From: Microcaldota archaeon
Lineage (GTDB): Archaea > Micrarchaeota > Micrarchaeia > Micrarchaeales > CABMGC01
Length of the DNA: 9,157 nt
Direction of reading: 5' to 3'
Assembly: GCA_030040595.1 (NCBI GenBank)
Contig: JASHTL010000111.1
Location: forward strand, 1-9,157
In this document: piece by piece, positions 6,874-9,157 of the stretch
Numbering within the stretch: the stretch's first letter is position 1
Layout of the letters: each line of letters opens with the position of its first letter
Made by a program: the position numbers and the translations under genes
The notes under the pieces: generated by a model
What the model saw: the letters and a program-made list of their open reading frames with translations, nothing else
Told to the model about the DNA's origin: nothing
Databases searched by the model: none

Positions 6874-7962
6874 ATGGTGCTAGGATCCAAGCAATCAAAG
6901 CTCCCTCTGGGGAAAAATGCACGTGAGCCAAAGGCGCCAGCGTCTCTGGCTGCGGCAGCAGGCGCCGCGCACAGGAAGGGTCTGCCTCTTTCATACGTTG
7001 CAGCTGCGGTCATAATAATAATTATAATAATAGCAGGCGCGTACCTGTTCCTGGCAGGCAGCAGCTCGTCTGCATACTCGCTGACAACAAACAGGACCCT
7101 TTCAATGACAGTGAACCAGACGATACTGATACAGGAGTCAGGGCAGGCCCAGCCTACCGCCGTGGAGCTTACAAGCCATTCTGGTTCATCATACACATTC
7201 CTGATAACCAAGGTGCCGGTACTAAGCAACCCTGTGTACACGTTTACGCTGACCCAGGGCGAGATAATAAACGTGAGTGACACTGGATCATCGAACGCGG
7301 ACATGCAGATAAAGCTTGTGTCTTCAAGCGGAACAGGCGCCATGGTAGAGTTCATCTCGATCCCTGCAACATTCGGAGTGAAGGCGGCGTATCTCGCCAC
7401 TGTAGGAGTCCAGCAGTCTACAACCCCTACAACCGCGGCAACGACCACAATCCAGGCAACAACAACTGCAACTTCAGGCGCAACGACATCAACCCCAACA
7501 ACATCAGTATCATCATCCGGAGGAACTTACACTGCGGCAGAAGTGGTGGCAGTTGCTAACTCTACTGGCTATGGCATAATCATGAACGACCTAAATGTGC
7601 TGTACACCAAAGACGCGTCATGCACTGCCGGGCAATACAACACCACATACTACGATGAGCTTCACTCCAACGCCACAGTGCCAAACGACTACTACAATGA
7701 GTCAAAAACAACGCCTTACGAGATCGCATCTCAGGTGAGCTTTGTGAGCGGCACGGTCTACTACGTGAATTACAGCACGGCCTCGCACAGCTCAATCACT
7801 ACCGGACCGGCGCTCTCGCTCGAGCTCAATGCTCAAACAAGCCAGGTAATCTCGGCCAAGTTCGAGGGCAACATCTTTGGCGGAGAGACCCTCACTGATG
7901 TGAACTCTACATATGAAACGCAAGAAGGAATTAGCGGCGACTGTGGAGCGCTCCTTCCTTAG
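6874..7962 (+). CDS. Single-pass membrane protein with Thr-rich linker and extracellular domains
   Basis: I do not recognise the family. From ATG 6874 the protein has 362 residues; the longer reading from ATG 6853 would start before the predicted transcription start. Residues 1-38 are basic and Ala-rich and should stay in the cytoplasm. Residues 41-61 form one membrane helix (YVAAAV, seven Ile in a row, AGAYLFLAG). The rest is outside: a beta-rich domain (about 62-180), a Thr/Ser/Ala linker (about 180-212) and a second domain (about 213-362). Outside the membrane there are nine N-glycosylation sequons (such as NRT, NQT, NVS, NTT, NES, NYS) and only two cysteines, one in DASCTAG and one in GDCGALLP near the C terminus, likely a disulfide. 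This suggests a glycosylated cell-surface protein, perhaps a sensor, adhesin or envelope anchor. It is divergent from the response regulator. Confidence 0.85.
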   Translation: MVLGSKQSKLPLGKNAREPKAPASLAAAAGAAHRKGLPLSYVAAAVIIIIIIIAGAYLFLAGSSSSAYSLTTNRTLSMTVNQTILIQESGQAQPTAVELTSHSGSSYTFLITKVPVLSNPVYTFTLTQGEIINVSDTGSSNADMQIKLVSSSGTGAMVEFISIPATFGVKAAYLATVGVQQSTTPTTAATTTIQATTTATSGATTSTPTTSVSSSGGTYTAAEVVAVANSTGYGIIMNDLNVLYTKDASCTAGQYNTTYYDELHSNATVPNDYYNESKTTPYEIASQVSFVSGTVYYVNYSTASHSSITTGPALSLELNAQTSQVISAKFEGNIFGGETLTDVNSTYETQEGISGDCGALLP

Positions 7963-8016
7963 CCTGGCGCACCTCTTCCTGCGGGCAACTGGTTCTAAAT
8001 GCGCTACCTCGTAAAA

Positions 8017-8037
8017 ACCGAAATATTACCGAAATAT
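8017..8037 (+). repeat. Tandem repeat ACCGAAATAT x2, period 11 bases
   Basis: ACCGAAATAT occurs at 8017-8026 and again at 8028-8037, one T between. The 11-base period places both on the same face of the helix. It ends about ten bases before the TATA box of the next gene, where archaeal activators and BRE elements sit, so it is a candidate regulator site. CGAAAT followed by TAT could also be BRE-like. The rest of 7963-8016 shows nothing. Confidence 0.55.
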
Positions 8038-8047
8038 CCCGCATTCC

Positions 8048-8057
8048 TATTTTAAAC
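8048..8057 (+). promoter_or_regulatory. TATA box of the charge-free secreted protein gene
   Basis: TATTTTAAAC is centred about 26 bases before the GTG at 8079, predicting a leaderless transcript. GGTGAT at 8078-8083, a perfect match to the archaeal ribosome binding sequence, overlaps this GTG and lies four bases before a second GTG at 8088, so the start could be either. Confidence 0.5.
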
Positions 8058-8078
8058 GCGCCTGATTATGGGTTAGCG

Positions 8079-8756
8079 GTGATAGGAGTGAAACACATTC
8101 CCAGGAGTCTTGGAGTGGCAGGTCTGATAATGATGCTTGCCATGCTGCCGATATCGGCAACAGCAGTGTCATTAGGCATAGGATCTGCAATAACATCACA
8201 GGTAAGCGGAACTGTAAGCGGAGTTGGCGCGGTCATAGGAACCGGAAGCAGCACTAGCGCAGTTTCTGGAGCCGGCGCAGGGGCTACAGCTGGCTCTTCA
8301 GGTGCTGGAGCAGGCGGCAGCGGAGGCATAGGCGTAAACTCCAGCGTGCTTGGAAACGTAGGCGCCGGAACAAGCGGAGGCATCTCCATATCTGGAACCA
8401 ACATAACATCCGGAGTCGGAGCCGGAGCAAGCACGGCCGCAACAGGTGCGGTAAATGCAAGCTCGAGCACCGCAACTAGCGTTCAGAATACTGTGAGCGC
8501 AGGAGTATCGGCTGCACAGAGCGCAACAACCTCTGGCACCGCTGCAGCGTCTGCAACAGGCAACGCAGCATTGAATGCTACGGTCGGGGCTAGCTCTGTC
8601 ACAAGCGCAGGCGCTTCAGGAGTTGGCAGTGCAAGCACAGGCACAAGCGGCTCTACAAGTGCGAATGCAAACGCCTCTGCCGGAATAGCTGCGCAGATTG
8701 CAAGCGTATTCGCAAATGTTGTGGCAAGCCTGCAGGCAGCAATACACATATTCTGA
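8079..8756 (+). CDS. Secreted Gly/Ala/Ser/Thr low-complexity protein without charged residues
   Basis: I do not recognise this 225-residue protein. Residues 1-29 form a signal peptide: K5 and R9, a hydrophobic core (LGVAGLIMMLAMLP) and an A-T-A cleavage site. The mature part (about 30-225) has no Asp, Glu, Lys or Arg, and no Cys, Pro, Met, Trp or Tyr; it is made of Ala, Gly, Ser, Thr and Val with some Ile, Leu, Asn and Gln. Five N-glycosylation sequons occur (NSS, NIT, NAS twice, NAT). The last about 25 residues are more hydrophobic (QIASVFANVV, IHIF) and could bind membrane or self-associate. Function may be structural, such as a surface coat, fibre or adhesin, possibly fitting an acidic habitat where charges would titrate; this is inference. 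The start is GTG 8079 or GTG 8088. The gene has its own promoter and a strong terminator, supporting that it is real. Confidence 0.8.
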   Translation: MIGVKHIPRSLGVAGLIMMLAMLPISATAVSLGIGSAITSQVSGTVSGVGAVIGTGSSTSAVSGAGAGATAGSSGAGAGGSGGIGVNSSVLGNVGAGTSGGISISGTNITSGVGAGASTAATGAVNASSSTATSVQNTVSAGVSAAQSATTSGTAAASATGNAALNATVGASSVTSAGASGVGSASTGTSGSTSANANASAGIAAQIASVFANVVASLQAAIHIF

Positions 8757-8778
8757 AGCGATAAGCGGATCAGCATTG

Positions 8779-8810
8779 GCAGCCGTGAAGCACGGCTGCT
8801 TTTCTTTTTT
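8779..8810 (+). terminator. Hairpin-plus-T-run terminator
   Basis: A perfect nine-base stem GCAGCCGTG (8779-8787) pairs with CACGGCTGC (8791-8799) around an AAG loop, followed by TTTTCTTTTTT. It lies 23 bases after the TGA of the charge-free protein gene. The form is that of an intrinsic terminator. It works on the plus strand only; the minus strand has no T run after the stem, so it does not serve thiE. Confidence 0.85.
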
Positions 8811-8851
8811 ATCCAATCGCACCAGAAGTAGCCGGAACTCGACAATGAGGG

Positions 8852-9157
8852 TCATCTGGACCTTTCCCATCCCTCCACGAATGACTTTGCCGAAGCTACT
8901 GGATCCTTAGCGCCAAGAATCGCAGTTATTACGGCCATTCCATCAGCTCCGCTCTTCCTTATCATTCCAATATGCTCATGCTTCATGCCTCCTATGCAGA
9001 AGAGGGGAAGCTTCACGCTCTCTCTTACCTTCCTGAAACCGTCAACACCTATCAAGACCGTCTTGACCTTGGTGTTGGTGGGGAACACTGTGCCAACGCC
9101 AAGATATGTCGCACCGCCTTTCTCAGCTTCCATTGCCTGCTCGGGGGTCTTTGCAGA
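8852..9157 (-). CDS. thiE: Thiamine-phosphate synthase, C-terminal part (cut by window edge)
   Basis: The frame is open to the right edge and gives the last 101 residues of a TIM-barrel enzyme that joins HMP-pyrophosphate to HET-phosphate (hydroxyethylthiazole phosphate) to make thiamine phosphate in the cytoplasm. Family blocks are clear: TPEQAM and EKGGATYLGVG, the pyrophosphate-binding FPTNTK, LPLFCIGGM, corresponding to the P-xx-xIGGI strand, then KSGADGMAVITAI, matching the G-A-x-G-x-A-V-x-x-A-I phosphate-binding end. It ends normally after AKSFVEGW, so the C terminus is complete. The N-terminal half lies outside the window. Many archaea use ThiN (often fused to ThiD) instead, so a ThiE-type enzyme here is a noteworthy but not unusual choice. 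The gene is convergent with the charge-free protein gene. Confidence 0.9.
   Translation of the reverse strand, partial: SAKTPEQAMEAEKGGATYLGVGTVFPTNTKVKTVLIGVDGFRKVRESVKLPLFCIGGMKHEHIGMIRKSGADGMAVITAILGAKDPVASAKSFVEGWERSR

Noticed and set aside
6756..7448. N-terminal extension of the response regulator to a 639-residue protein
   Set aside because: The extra 231 residues are antisense to the membrane protein gene, match no domain, contain a run of Ile/Met/Thr caused by its poly-Ile codons, and would begin upstream of the TATA box at 6776-6786.
7411..7530. Short-sequence repeat array in the membrane protein gene
   Set aside because: The ACA/ACC-rich bases are just Thr codons of the linker; there is no regular repeat unit or spacer, so it is neither a CRISPR array nor a tandem repeat.
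8066..8845. Minus-strand Pro/Ala-rich open frames opposite the charge-free protein gene
   Set aside because: They arise because Gly, Ala, Ser and Thr codons of the plus-strand gene read as Pro, Ala and Leu on the other strand. The plus frame has the signal peptide, promoter and terminator.
8757..8851. Possible small RNA gene around the hairpin
   Set aside because: There is no TATA box of its own in front and the stem is followed by a T run, so a terminator explains it fully; no tRNA or C/D box pattern is seen.

Overview
The window is densely packed archaeal DNA. Evidence for Archaea: an archaeal-type Lhr helicase (886 residues, no bacterial C-terminal extension) coupled to a COG1407-type phosphoesterase; a TATA box of the TTTATA/TTTTAA type placed so that transcription would begin at or just before the start codon for most genes; and secreted or membrane proteins rich in Ser/Thr and N-glycosylation sequons. 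Gene sizes, tight spacing and Ala/Gly/Ser/Thr-rich surface proteins would fit a DPANN lineage such as Micrarchaeota, possibly acidophilic, but this placement is inference. No rRNA, tRNA, CRISPR array, transposase or phage gene is visible.

Bases 1-2421 and 2418-5078 are housekeeping genes, all on the minus strand: the start of a TPR protein cut by the left edge, RNase HI, a class II (zinc) aldolase, a calcineurin-type phosphoesterase and the Lhr helicase. Lhr and the phosphoesterase overlap by four bases and are surely one operon, probably for DNA repair. The aldolase, RNase HI and TPR genes each appear to have their own promoter.

Bases 5079-5221 are a divergent promoter region between Lhr and a small basic protein gene (5222-5476), which runs convergently into a response regulator gene (5529-6755, minus). 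The regulator has the unusual order winged helix - receiver - degenerate GGDEF-like domain. It is divergently transcribed from a Thr-rich, single-pass membrane protein gene (6874-7962, plus), followed by a gene for a secreted Gly/Ala/Ser/Thr protein whose mature part has no charged side chain (8079-8756, plus) and which ends in a clear hairpin-plus-T-run terminator. The regulator and the two surface proteins form the accessory, least explained part of the window.

The right edge holds the C-terminal half of thiamine-phosphate synthase (ThiE, minus). No intergenic gap exceeds about 150 bases. Gaps hold promoters, one hairpin terminator, a T-rich stretch downstream of RNase HI, an inverted repeat over the aldolase TATA box, and a tandem ACCGAAATAT repeat upstream of the charge-free protein gene. 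A 14-base variant of that repeat recurs upstream of the aldolase promoter.
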